This document shows, piece after piece, positions 50,609 through 60,771 of a stretch of 64,000 nt of DNA (positions are counted from its first letter, which is position 1; every line of letters begins with the position of its first letter). This DNA comes from Dipteronia dyeriana (taxonomy: Eukaryota; Streptophyta; Magnoliopsida; Sapindales; Sapindaceae). The notes under the pieces were generated by a model. That model was not told the origin of the DNA. It saw nothing but the letters and a program-made list of their open reading frames with translations, and did no database searches. The stretch spans positions 108,435,088-108,499,087 of the forward strand of contig CM065300.1 in assembly GCA_032871835.1 (NCBI GenBank), written 5' to 3'. Both the position numbers and the translations under genes were made by a program.

Positions 50609-53600
50609 TAGTGGTGTAAAAATGGACTGGCCCGGCCCATTATGGACGGCCTGGCCAGTCCATTTCTGGAAACAGGCATAGTTGGGCTGGCCCGCTACTG
50701 TGTCACGGGCCGGGCTGGGCCGGCCTGTTTCCAGAGAAGCAGGCCCGGCACGGACGCCGGCCTGCCTTAGGCTGGCCGTGCCTGCTTGCCGTTCCAGGCC
50801 GGCCCGTCGGGTCCCTCTGGCGGTCTGGCCGAGCCAGGCCTAACGGGCCTGGTCCGGCGGGTTAGTTTTTTGGTCCAATTTTTTTTCCAAATTACGTTTT
50901 TTTGGATTTAGGGTATAGGGTTTAGGATTTATAGTTTATGGTTAAGGGTTTAGAATTTAAAATGAATGAAGAGAACGAACAATTATTAGGATTTGAAATG
51001 AATAAAGAGAACGAACAATTTTTTAATTATTTATTTATTTTTCACTTATGGAATTCAGTAATACATATCTACATGATTGCCTCATTACAAACCTTACCAA
51101 GAAAAACCCAGTGGGATATAAACTTGGTAAGGGAAAAAGAGTGCAACCGTTTTACAACTTACAAGTAAATAATAAATACATATGTAAAAGTATAACCTAG
51201 TTCTGGCCCTGGCCACTACCTGAAGGGTCATCAATATATAGATTGTCAAAATTTAGATTAATTTCTTTATCTACAGTTAGATTTTGTAACCTTTTTTTAG
51301 CATGCTCCCAATCCCGAAGGCATGTTAATACCTCCACCATCTCTTGAGACAAACAACTTCTTCTTGGTTCAATTATGCATCCACTGGTGCTGAAAGCTTG
51401 TTCTGAAGATACCGTTGACACTGGAATAACCAGTACGTCACGTGCTATGTGTGACAGAACTGGATACCTGTACGTATAGGTCTTCCACCATAACAACAAA
51501 TCAAACTCTTCCTTGTCTTCAACAACATCGAACTGTGCTTCAAGGTACCTAATAAGTTCGGTACAAGAAGATGGGCTAGATCTTTGCCCTGAAGAAGTAC
51601 TTGTTGATTTGTCTTTTTTTCTTCATTTCAGAAGGCTCCAACTTGTTTGCTTCGGCTCTGTCTCCGGTCGTGTTGATTGGGGGATGTCAATGTTTCCAAA
51701 CCTGGTCTTATAAATATGAAAAATCTCGAACAACTTGGTTCGAATGTCAGTAATTTGTTCTGAATAATCTTTTGACAAATTAATACCAATAAACTCAAGC
51801 AAAACTTCTAAACCAGATAATTTAACCCTGGGATCTATTATAACACTTAAGGCATAAAGTAAGGGAATGTTAGCCCTATATTTTTTCAACTTTGTCTCCA
51901 TGACAACAACTGCAGCGCCTAGATGTTCATCTTCTCTATAGCTGTTTAACAGTTCAGACATTTCCACTATCTGATGGATTGCCTGGGAAGATGTGGGGTA
52001 ATATACCCCGGAAAGAGTTACAGTGGCATTGTAAAAAATCTTTAAAAATTGAACAAAAATCTTTGCCACATACCAATCGTCTGTGGAAAGTAATTTTGGA
52101 CTAAGTTGTCCTGTTTCGGTCAATTTCATGTTATAAAAACATGTAATGGTTGTATCATATTCCAAACAATTGTGCAACATTAAATAAGTAGAGTTCCACC
52201 TTACCGGCATATCAGTTTGGAATCGTCGAGGTTTGAGACCGTTTAATTTACAATGTCCCTTGAATTCACTGAATCTAGGATTAGAACTGCAAATCCAAGA
52301 AATGGCATCTCTGATGCGATCTATTTGATCGCTTACCTGCTTTAAACCAGCCTGTACAACTAAATTTATAATATGGCATGCACACCATTGATGGAAGAAA
52401 TAACTTCCATCTTGCGGGATATTTCTTGCAACAAACAATGCAATAGAGCTAGTATTTGCAGATGCATTATCAAATGTGATTGAAAGAATGCGATGCGTGA
52501 TTTCATAAGTTTCTAAAACTTCCGTTATGACATTAAAAATGTTTTCTGCGTTATGTGTAAAATCCATAGGACGAAAACCAAAAATTCTTTTTGTTATCCT
52601 CCAATCAGAATCTAAATAGTGTCCCGTGACACATAAATAGTCCTGTTTGGAACATGCATTCCAAATATCAGAAGTTAATGCAACAGAGACACTTAAATAC
52701 TGTATTTCAGCAACTAAGTCATCCCTTTCGGTTTCAAACAATCGTATCAAATCATTTCTAGTGGTGGTTCTAGAAACAGGTTCATATTGGGGGTTATATG
52801 CAGATGTGATTAATTCTTTATAAAATCGACTCTCACCAATACTGATCGGTTGATCAGTTTGTGCAATGTATCGTGTCAAGCACCCTCTAGCGTGCATGGC
52901 GTCGAACTGCCACATCGTAACGGACCCGTCTGTGTGCCGTTGAAGCTGTGTCTGGGTTGTAGTATCTACCTGTCCATGTGCAGGCATACATTTGTGCATA
53001 TGCCGTCTCAAATGTCCGGTTCCCCCCGTACTTGTAGCATAATTCTTATGGCAAAACTTACATTTAGCTCTGAGGCCAGACGCCCCGTTTGGGAGTGTCA
53101 TTTGGACTATGTTGAAACATTGCCACACATCTGATGTTAATTTTCTGGGACGTGATGTTGGTGTAACGCCGGAACCAGAAGGTCCCGCTTGAGTATGGGT
53201 CGGTTCTGAAATATCAAATTCATCGTTGAGCATATTCAAACCGTCTGGAAAATACGGCTGCTGGTTATGATCCATTATCTGAATAAAAATATGAGCACTA
53301 TAGTAGTTAATAGTCAAATTAAAAATCAATATTTACTAACAGTAATCTTAATTTACTAACAATAATTACTATAACTAATACGACACTTACAATAATTTAT
53401 TTTCTTAAAAAACAAATTAAATAAACAAAAAAAATCATAATCTACTAACATAAAATTTTAAATTCACTAGTTCACTACTACAAATAAAATTGATAAATTT
53501 ACTAACATAATATACTAACATAAAATTGATGATTTGAACCACTACTCTTAAATTTACTATCATATTCTACAAATGAAAAATTTTAATTTATGAAAAAAAC

Positions 53601-54383
53601 AATATCAAACGTAATTACTACACTTAACATTCATCATTTACTTATTACAAATATTAAAATTACTACTAAACTTAAAAATCTTAATAAACTAAACAAATAA
53701 TATTAACATTAAAGCCCAAAAATTGATAAACTAACTAACTAAATAGATAATGTTTTCATTAAGTAACTCAAATCTAAACATAAACATATAAATTTACTAT
53801 GAGAATATGTTAGACCAAAAGTAATAACAAAATTGTACCTTTCAAATTTGGTGTGTTTGTGGAAAACGTACAGAATTTTGTAGAGAGAGTAATAACCAAA
53901 ATGAATGAAAATGTTTAGAGAATTGGAGAATATATTAGAGATTGAGATTTAAGAGAATGAGAGATTGAAAGAATGATATAGAGAGTTAATGGAAAATGAA
54001 ATGGATGGAAGTATTTATAGAAAAATTTGATTTGTTGGTCAAAATGTAATTTAAAAGATTGTAGGGGGGTTTTGGTAATTTTAATTTCATCCAATGGCTA
54101 GAAATCAATTCCAGCTGCTGGAGGCTTTTTGAAAAAAAATAATAAAAAATTGCCCGAACTGACCTGCGGACCGGTCCGCCGGGCCTGGCACGCCGGATTG
54201 GCGTGCCAGGCGGGCCGGCCTGCAGGGCCTCCTCCCAGAGGCCCGTCCCGGGCCAGGCCGCGGCCTGGCCCTCTTCCTTCACAGGCCGTTCCAAGAACTG
54301 CCCGTGAACTCCTTGTGCCGGCCGGACCTACCTGTCAAAGGCCGGACCTGCCTGTCACCGGCCGGCCCACTTTTACACCACTA
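50609..54383 (-). mobile_element. hAT DNA transposon inside E2
   Basis: The element is 3,775 bases. Ends are TAGTGGTGTAAAAATGG and, reverse complemented, TAGTGGTGTAAAAGTGG: 17-base terminal inverted repeats with one mismatch, flanked by perfect 8-base target duplications. Subterminal zones (about 50625-50870 and 54160-54365) are dense in GGCC(C/T)GGCC-type words on both strands, which suggests transposase-binding or structural repeats. 53330-54160 is the AT-rich region upstream of the transposase gene, and 50870-51196 its downstream region. Open frames in the GC-rich right end are not genes. Confidence 0.95.
51197..53275 (-). pseudogene. hAT transposase, frameshifted near the C-terminus
   Basis: I choose ATG 53275 (MDHNQQPYFP); the frame is also open 18 codons upstream. 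A BED-type zinc finger has CKFC and HLRRHMHKC (about residues 50-96 from this start). The catalytic domain shows TSDIW and TFDNASAN (the first two acidic positions) and CACHIINL. The main frame stops at 51623 after an SWSLLK sequence. The missing C-terminus is in another frame, from about 51600 to 51197, with IPVSTVSSEQAFSTSG, RRSCLSQEMVEVLTCLRDW, the hAT dimerisation domain. The break coincides with an 8-base T run near 51613-51620, so one small indel there would explain it. It is otherwise about full length. Confidence 0.93.
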
Positions 54384-54391
54384 CACACCTT
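54384..54391 (+). repeat. Target-site duplication of hAT (right)
   Basis: CACACCTT, matching 50601-50608. Confidence 0.95.
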
Positions 54392-55241
54392 GGTTGTGAA
54401 AGCTACCCAATGTTGGAAAGAGCTACACCATTGTGATGAGTGAAAGCCGTCATGAAGAAAATTTTGTTTATGTACAAAAAAAAATGGAAAAATCAAAGAA
54501 GTGTTGAAAGGAATTCATAAAAAAAAATATTTGATTCAAAGCCTAAAAAGAAAAGGAGGATGGCTTAAAAAGAAGTTTAGTTGCAAATCAAATGAGCTCG
54601 AGTTGAAAAACAGAAATGGGATGATGAGCCATATGCACACACATGCTCAAATGTTGAAATCTATTCTCTTAAAAGCAAAAATTCCGGATGATAATTGGTT
54701 TGACTTTTTATGGAAAAAGCTTAAGATGGATAGTTATTGGAAATTGTTTGCATGTTGATTATCAAACTACTTTTTAATATATATTTGAAGCATATCTCTC
54801 TCACACACACTTTGTTTATGAGTATGATGATATCTTTGCAATTGTTGAAGAATCATGAGAGAACTTGAAAAATCTTTGTGTATCTCTCTTAGCAAATGAA
54901 GCTTATTTTGTTGATATTTATTCAAATTGCTTGAATGTGTGATTGTGTGAACTTCCTTGTGAACCTTATGCTATCATGAATCTTAGTCATAGCATTTATT
55001 AAGGGGGAGCATTGTATGCTAGACATTGTTCTCTTTTATGATATGTTCACATGCTTCATTTTGTTACATGTTGGCATATTTTGACTTCATGATACTTGTA
55101 AGATATTACTCCTTATCTTTGTCTTGCATGAAGATTCATTTTTAAGTCATATGTCATTGTTTTATATATTTGTGACTAATAAGCTTGTTTTGTCTTTCAC
55201 TCACTTTTGTATGTTAATAGCATTTTATTTCACAAGAACAA
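54392..55241 (+). other. E2 internal spacer after hAT
   Basis: Collinear with E1 4680-5450 (reverse). It is AT-rich and contains the GGGGGAGCATTGTATGCTAG segment that E1 also has. The 85-codon frame at 54501-54758 is not open in E1. No gene is supported. Confidence 0.7.
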
Positions 55242-56300
55242 ATGGGAAGAACTAAAGTTACCGGAAGTGGAAATCAATTGAATCCCATTGTGAAAGCCAA
55301 GTCAACCTCAAAGAGATCCAAATCTTCAAGGTCAAAGGATTTAGGGATCTTTGTAACTAAGAAGATATTTCAAGAGAGAGGCATTGACTTAGGTAAATGT
55401 AAAGATTCTTATGTTCTTAAATGCATTAAGGATAGAAATTGTGAATCTTGGGTGAGCATGCTAGGAATAGTGAATGACACTATTGTTAGAGAATTTTATC
55501 ATGAATATATAGAGAGTGCCACCTTATTGGATACTTTGATGGATGTTAGGGGTGTTGTGTTTAGAGTTAACCCGGTAAACATTAACAAGTTTCTTAGGCT
55601 AACTAGTGATATTGATTCAAACTTTCTAGAAGTTGATATCATTGAGAATCTTAATATCATGGGTAGAATTCTATGTCACAATGCGTTTTTTGAGTGGAAA
55701 GGTAGAGCATATATTAGTCAACATGAATTAACTAAGGCAAGTGCATTTTGGCATATTTTCATTTGCATAAATATTATTGGATCTTCGAATTCAACCGAGT
55801 TGAATAAAGACAAGATCAAAATAGTATATGCCTTAGTAACTAATCAACCAATAAATCTTGGGGATTTGCTTATGTTTTATTTGGATAATGCGGCTTTCTC
55901 AACTAGAGGAGATAAGAAGCTTGCATTACCGGGGTTTATAACTTCTTTGTGTTTAGCTCGTGGTGTTCAAAGTAGTGGAGATGATATGTTGGTACAACCC
56001 TTGGAAAAGTATAGTGATAAACGTGTGTCATACATGTCATATAAGGATAAGGGTAAGACATGTGATACTTTTGGACTTTTTGGTTCACAAGTTGATTGTC
56101 AAGAGACTAGCATAAACATTCTTCCGGATTAGGTTTTGCATTTGAAGAAGAAGGTTGATGAGCTTAGTGCTATAGTTGAAAAACAAGATGCTAGAATAAA
56201 AGAGTTGGAGGAGTGTATTGCATCAAGTTCAAGACCACCTCTCAAGCATTATGTTAGATCAACTACACGCACATCTTTCTTTGGTGGATCTAGTAGCTAG
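55242..56300 (+). pseudogene. E2 env-position ORF, plant transposon-protein type
   Basis: ATG 55242 opens 296 codons, to TAG 56130-56132. The same frame continues to the natural end at 56298-56300, and E1 has a Trp codon at the stop position, so the TAG is a late nonsense mutation. The N-terminus is basic (MGRTKVTGSGNQ, KAKSTSKRSKSSRS), possibly a nuclear signal. The middle (FRVNPVNINKFL, ISQHELTKASAFW, IVYALVTNQPINLGDL) resembles the putative plant transposon protein family. The C-terminal VDELSAIVEKQDARIKELEE region is a coiled coil. No signal peptide or membrane segment is apparent, so it is not env-like in structure despite its position between the pol side and the 3' LTR. Confidence 0.78.
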
Positions 56301-56753
56301 TATTTGAGTCTCATGGTATGTTTCTTACCTTTTGGCATCATTTCATGTCAAAGAGGGGGAGAAAGAGTTGTTATGAATTGTTAGTTACTTAGTTTCCTTT
56401 TTATGTTGTTTCTGTGAACTTTTGGACTTTCAATGGCTTGTAATAATTAGTCTTAAGATTTGGTTAAGAATTCTTGTATTTGGCATGTATTGAGGGGGAG
56501 ATACATGTATTTGTGGACTTAAATGTATATTCATATCCATATTATATGTTGCCATTTGTTATTTTTCTCTTGCATATGCATTGTGCTTTAAGATGATTTG
56601 TAGGTTGCTTCAAGAGAAGATCAAGATAAAGTTCAAGAGTTGGTGAAGATTAGTTATAGGAATCTTACTCATTGTAATGTGAGGGAGTGATTTTGTGACC
56701 TCTCTTCATTTTTATATTTGTAGTAAATGTATAGATGTTTTGACATGGAATTT
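56301..56753 (+). other. E2 noncoding 3' region
   Basis: Spacer collinear with 3089-3547 of E1, containing a GAGGGGGAGATACATG purine block. No gene. Confidence 0.7.
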
Positions 56754-56768
56754 GCCAAAGGAAAAGAT
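56754..56768 (+). other. Polypurine tract of E2
   Basis: GCCAAAGGAAAAGAT lies directly before TGTTAGG. Confidence 0.8.
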
Positions 56769-59311
56769 TGTTAGGTTTTAGTTTGTGTTGGCATGAATTC
56801 CATATCAAAATGATGTTTAATTGTAATGACTTAGTTGTTTAGGTTCATGATGATTCAAGCTTAAAGGAAGAAGAAACAATAAGTCAAAGAAAGTTCTAAG
56901 TCTTCGAAGAGAAAGGGTGCAATTTGGTTCTACAAAGGTATACTAAGACCATATCTTTCTCTTACAAGGCTTAGGCACACACACACAAATCATACATTTC
57001 TGTCCCTGTATTGTTTTGCACCATTATAGGCACACATACAATTCATTTATCTGTGTCCCTGCATCGTTGTGCATCATGTATAACACATTCACACACTTGA
57101 AGATGAATGCTCATGCATTGGTTTGGAAATAACATGTTTTGGAATATGCATGATTGGAAACTATCTCTATGTAGTTTGCATTCTAGTGTGAATTGTGTTT
57201 GTGTGTGTATATATTTGTATAACATGGATATTGAACTTGGATTTAGTCTTAAATCATTCTTGATTGAGTTCTGGTCATTTCGGTTACTCATACTATTGAT
57301 TTCAAGTTCAAAGTCAAAAGATACTACACTTTCAACTCATGTTTCATACATTGTCTTCGTCTTCGTATATCTAGTTGAATTATTATTTTCTGGGTTGAGT
57401 ATCTTACATGTCCATGTCCGTGTGAGAGTTATGGTTTGTATTCCATAAACGGATTCGAATTCTTAGTTTGGAAGCCAGAGAACGGTCGAAGAAAACGAAG
57501 GAAGGTCTAAGGAGAAAGAAGCAAGCAAACACTTCTTTCCCGAGATGGCGCGTGGCCATCTCAGTGTAGAAGGCTTGCTTCTCCGAGATGCCCACACACC
57601 ATCTTGGGCAGCGAGCTTGCTTGGCTTCATTTTTCCCCTCTTGGTCATTTCACTTCTCCAAGTCTCCCACTCACATTTCATTATAAGAAGAAATTCAAAT
57701 AAACTGTGCAGAAATTCTCTCTAAATTTTCTCACCTTCCAAACACAATAACTTCTTTATTTAAACTATGATTTGAGTGATTCAAAGTTGAGAGTGTTCAT
57801 CTATTCATCCTCCATCTTTTCTCTAAAGGTTTGAGTTTATGTTGCTGCTGTTTGTGGTGTCTAATCAAACAAAAACGGGACTGCACCTAGATCAACTAAG
57901 GTATTGATTTTCTCTCTAAGTTTTCTTTTAAAACTTGGTCAATTGCCTTGGGTTTTATTCTTCTACATATATTTGTATATTGTGTGTTTTGATTTGTGTT
58001 TTGAACACTTTCAAAGCTACGTTAAGTTTCAATTGAAATCATTCATGTTGAGTTAGGTTTTCATTTTGCCTATGTTATCACATGTTTGGGATTGTATGGT
58101 GCTAGCTTTGATTCTAGGACTATTTTGTGATCTTTGATTGATTGATTTTGAGAAAAATAGTTCCTCACATGTATTAGGCTCTCTTGGCCGAATTTCTCAC
58201 ATAATACATGTGCTTATGTTCTTTTGAGCTATTCATGTGATTTGTTGAATCTATGATTAGGAATATGCTCTAGAACTTATGCTCTAGAACTTATGCTTAG
58301 ATCTATTTGACATTGTCATATGATTTTAGCATGTTTTAGGTTTTTATGATTTTAACTTGATCTTGTGATTTGTTGATCATATCTTGTGATTCAATTTTAG
58401 ATATATGCATGAATCTAGTTTGTGATTAATGTTGATCATATCTTACATAATCTAGCTTGACTACTCATGCATGTTTAACTAGACTATATGTGATTTGTGC
58501 ATTCATGCTCATGTCTAGTATTATAGGATGTGTTGATCATAGCATTATATGTTGCGTGCTTGTTTACGTTTTGCATTCATGATCACCTAGATGCCTTTTG
58601 AGAAGGAAGTCTTGGCAAGAGGTGTGAAGCCTCGGATTGTCGAGCTAGGAAGTCTTGGCTATAGGTGTGAAGCCTTGAATAGTCGAGCAAGAAGTCTTGC
58701 ATAGAGTTGGGAGAACTCAGATAGGTGAGCAAGAAAGTCTTGACTAGAGTCGGAAAGACTCAGATTGTTGAGCAAGAAGTCTTGCCTTGGGTTGTGAAGA
58801 TCCAGATAAGGTGAGCAAGGAAGTCTTGACAAGAGGTGTGAAGCCTCAGATTGTTGAGCATAGGATGGCAACTTCTAGAGTAGAATAGGAGGGTAGTATC
58901 TAGGTGAATAGGTCACTTGAGAGATTGCACTTATCTTATCTACTAGTGGATTTTGTTTGTCGGTGGCTGCTAGCTTGTGGATGTTTCCTTCGGAGGTTTA
59001 CCACGTTATATCTTGTGTCAACTTCTCTCTATCCCTATCTCTCTAATATTTGTATTGTGGATAGAACTCTTTATGTATGTTGACTTCCTCTTTATAATAT
59101 TGATTGTGTATGTGTAACAATTACTTGTTTGTATCACACTTTTCTTGTGTTAATATATTGATTAATTGTCTTTAATTAATATATATATTGTGATACAAGC
59201 AATCTAGAGGGACAAACTTTTGTTTGTTTCTAAGGGAGTCGAAAAAGGTGTCTAACCTATTCACCCCCCCTCTAGGTTAGCCTTGAGCATTTAACCGTGA
59301 TTGTATTTCTA
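56769..59311 (+). mobile_element. 3' LTR of SIRE-type element E2
   Basis: About 2.54 kb, collinear with 45023-47639. The end reads TGTATTTCTA, altered from TGTATTTTCA in the 5' LTR, and AAAAG follows. The hairpin region (about 57539-57612) has substitutions that weaken both stems. The array is at about 58605-58860 and the SIRE-type signature at about 59258-59278. Confidence 0.92.
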
Positions 59312-59316
59312 AAAAG
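59312..59316 (+). repeat. Target-site duplication of E2 (right)
   Basis: AAAAG, the partner of 45018-45022. Confidence 0.85.
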
Positions 59317-59384
59317 ATTTACAAAGCACATTCCGAAAGACTATGCTTACTGATGATAAACAAAATTCCTGTTGAATTCGCCGG
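59317..59384 (+). pseudogene. Second half of small G2 ORF split by E2
   Basis: It continues the frame from 44957-45022 (IYKAHSERLCLLMINK..) to a TGA near 59386. The product is unknown. The uninterrupted length across both halves is about 45 codons. A different frame opens immediately after, so the two may be parts of one decayed gene. Confidence 0.5.
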
Positions 59385-59684
59385 TTGATCGAAGCTAAGG
59401 TATGTATAGCAGGTGAGTCTGCTGATTCATTTATATCTTACATGTCAGGTTTTGGAAGAAATAACCATGCAAAAAAACGAAGAGCTAAGAAGTTAGGGGT
59501 TACTTGTTACAAATGTGCGCGTACAACTTGCAACACACGTTGCCGTTCTTTAGGAATGGTGTCTAATAATCGGGAAGATAAAATTTTATTCATTATGCAT
59601 GGTTTGCATAGGGAGTCATTGGATAATATCCTAACGAATCTTGATGCACATCTTAGTGGATATGTGCAAATGGAAATTGACTGA
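59385..59684 (+). CDS. Unknown Cys-rich ORF in G2, possibly decayed
   Basis: The frame is open from 59385, but that codon is TTG; the first in-frame ATG is in SYMSG, about 22 codons in. It encodes a basic stretch (KKRRAKK) then CYKCARTTCNTRC, a compact Cys cluster (C-x2-C-x4-C-x3-C), then a helical segment ILFIMHGLHRESLDNILTNL. I do not recognise the family. It lies between pol and the LOG-like gene inside G2, so it may be part of an element-specific accessory ORF together with 44957-45022 and 59317-59384. An expressed product is uncertain. Confidence 0.4.
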   Translation: MIEAKVCIAGESADSFISYMSGFGRNNHAKKRRAKKLGVTCYKCARTTCNTRCRSLGMVSNNREDKILFIMHGLHRESLDNILTNLDAHLSGYVQMEID

Positions 59685-59721
59685 TTATGGCCTTAATTTG
59701 AAAAACAACATGCACAATATA

Positions 59722-59758
59722 GTCTTGGGAATCTGACTTTAAGTCAGATTCCCAAGAC
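59722..59758 (+). repeat. Perfect 37-base hairpin
   Basis: GTCTTGGGAATCTGACTT, one T, then its exact reverse complement AAGTCAGATTCCCAAGAC. An 18-base perfect stem with a single-base centre lies about 360 bases before the LOG-like ATG and just after the Cys-rich ORF. Confidence 0.97.
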
Positions 59759-60039
59759 CCTGTTTGCTAATTTATAATAAAAATTGATGGGAAGCATATC
59801 CCCTACCCATAGAGGGCGTTGAAGCCATTTCTATACGTAAAACCAGAGGAAGATGTGAGCCACAATCACAACTACGAGTAAATATCCTTTTGTTTTTATT
59901 ATCTTTTTCCTTCCTCATTTAAAGTCTTTTGTAATTACTGTTGTATAATTTTGATTTTTGAACCATTTAGATCTAATATCATTGACAAATACACCGCCCT
60001 ATACATATAGGTGTATTATTGTGTTACCTTTTCTGAATC
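59759..60039 (+). other. Upstream region of the LOG-like gene
   Basis: AT-rich sequence between the hairpin and the TATA box. No ORF or known motif apart from a CTATACATATAG near-palindrome (59999-60010). Confidence 0.6.
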
Positions 60040-60047
60040 TATAAATA
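60040..60047 (+). promoter_or_regulatory. TATA box of the LOG-like gene
   Basis: TATAAATA lies 70 bases before ATG 60118. Transcription would begin roughly 30 bases downstream, giving a 5' UTR of about 45 bases (CT-rich, then A-rich). This is a standard plant core-promoter layout and suggests a promoter separate from the LTR. Confidence 0.65.
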
Positions 60048-60117
60048 CAAGCATTTGTTTTTCTTTTTGCTTCAAGCACTCATAAACATTTAAAAGAAAA
60101 TTTCAGAGAGTGCATTA

Positions 60118-60771
60118 ATGGCGTCACCTTCAACTAAACGATTCACAAACATTTGTGTGTTTGGTGGCACTAATTATAGGAAATACAGAGAGTTTGTTGA
60201 TGTTGTAACTCATCTTGGTAAGGTTTTGGTTAAGCGAAAAATACACCCAGTGTATGGAGGAGGTAACTTGGGATTAATGGGGTGTGTTTCACGAGCTGCA
60301 CGAGACGGAGGTATTCAAGTTCTGGGTATTGTCCCAAAACCTATGGGCGCAGCAGACATCATCGGAAAGACAAACGTCGAAGAGCTAGTTGTTTCAGGTA
60401 TGCCTGAAAGATTAACTGTTATGTTACATCATGTTGATGCGTTTATAGCTTTGCTAGGTGGTTTTCGAACCTTAGAAGAAATCTTTTCAATGGTATCCTG
60501 GGCGCAACTACACATTCATGAGAAACCCATCAGTTTGTTGAATGTTAATAAATTTTATGATGGTTTGCTTTCATTTCTTGATCATGCTCAGAAAAATTAT
60601 TTCATTCCACCTTCAATCCGAAAAATCTTTATCTCTACTTCAAGTCCTCGTGAGATGATTGACCAGTTACAAGCTTTCAATTATGAGCCAGATCCTTCAA
60701 CCTCCAAAATTGATTGGTCCATTGATGGAGTGAACAAGAAACGCATAATTGATCTGAATCTCAGTTTGTGA
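60118..60771 (+). CDS. LOG-like cytokinin phosphoribohydrolase family protein
   Basis: 217 residues, intronless, starting MASPSTKRF. LOG enzymes remove ribose 5-phosphate from cytokinin nucleotides to release active cytokinin in the cytosol or nucleus. Seen here: ICVFGGT (12-18; usually VFCGS), YGGGNLGLMG (46-55), GIVPK (70-74), an ERL segment with Arg98, LGGFRTLEE (113-121) in place of PGGxGTxxE, and WAQLHIHEKPISLLNV (128-143). Glu121 and Arg98 are kept. Pro113, the Gly at 117 (now Arg) and the Lys usually next to the Arg (now Leu99) are changed, so activity is doubtful. The body length is normal, with an extra tail ending IIDLNLSL. It lies inside G2, downstream of pol and upstream of the 3' LTR. 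Plant LOG genes normally have introns, so a captured cDNA is likely. Alternatives are a solitary retrocopy or a pseudogene. Confidence 0.9.
   Translation: MASPSTKRFTNICVFGGTNYRKYREFVDVVTHLGKVLVKRKIHPVYGGGNLGLMGCVSRAARDGGIQVLGIVPKPMGAADIIGKTNVEELVVSGMPERLTVMLHHVDAFIALLGGFRTLEEIFSMVSWAQLHIHEKPISLLNVNKFYDGLLSFLDHAQKNYFIPPSIRKIFISTSSPREMIDQLQAFNYEPDPSTSKIDWSIDGVNKKRIIDLNLSL

Noticed and set aside
54129..54443. Pro/Arg-rich 104-codon frame
   Set aside because: Translation of the GGCC-rich subterminal zone of the hAT element, running across its end into E2.
59396..59418. Possible intron donor (AAGGTATGT) in the Cys-rich ORF
   Set aside because: No convincing acceptor and branch point that would join a longer frame could be identified by eye.
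60118..60771. Ordinary host LOG gene in an intergenic gap
   Set aside because: It lacks introns, and Athila-type 3' UTR and LTR follow it directly while Athila-type pol precedes it; kept as the main alternative to be tested.
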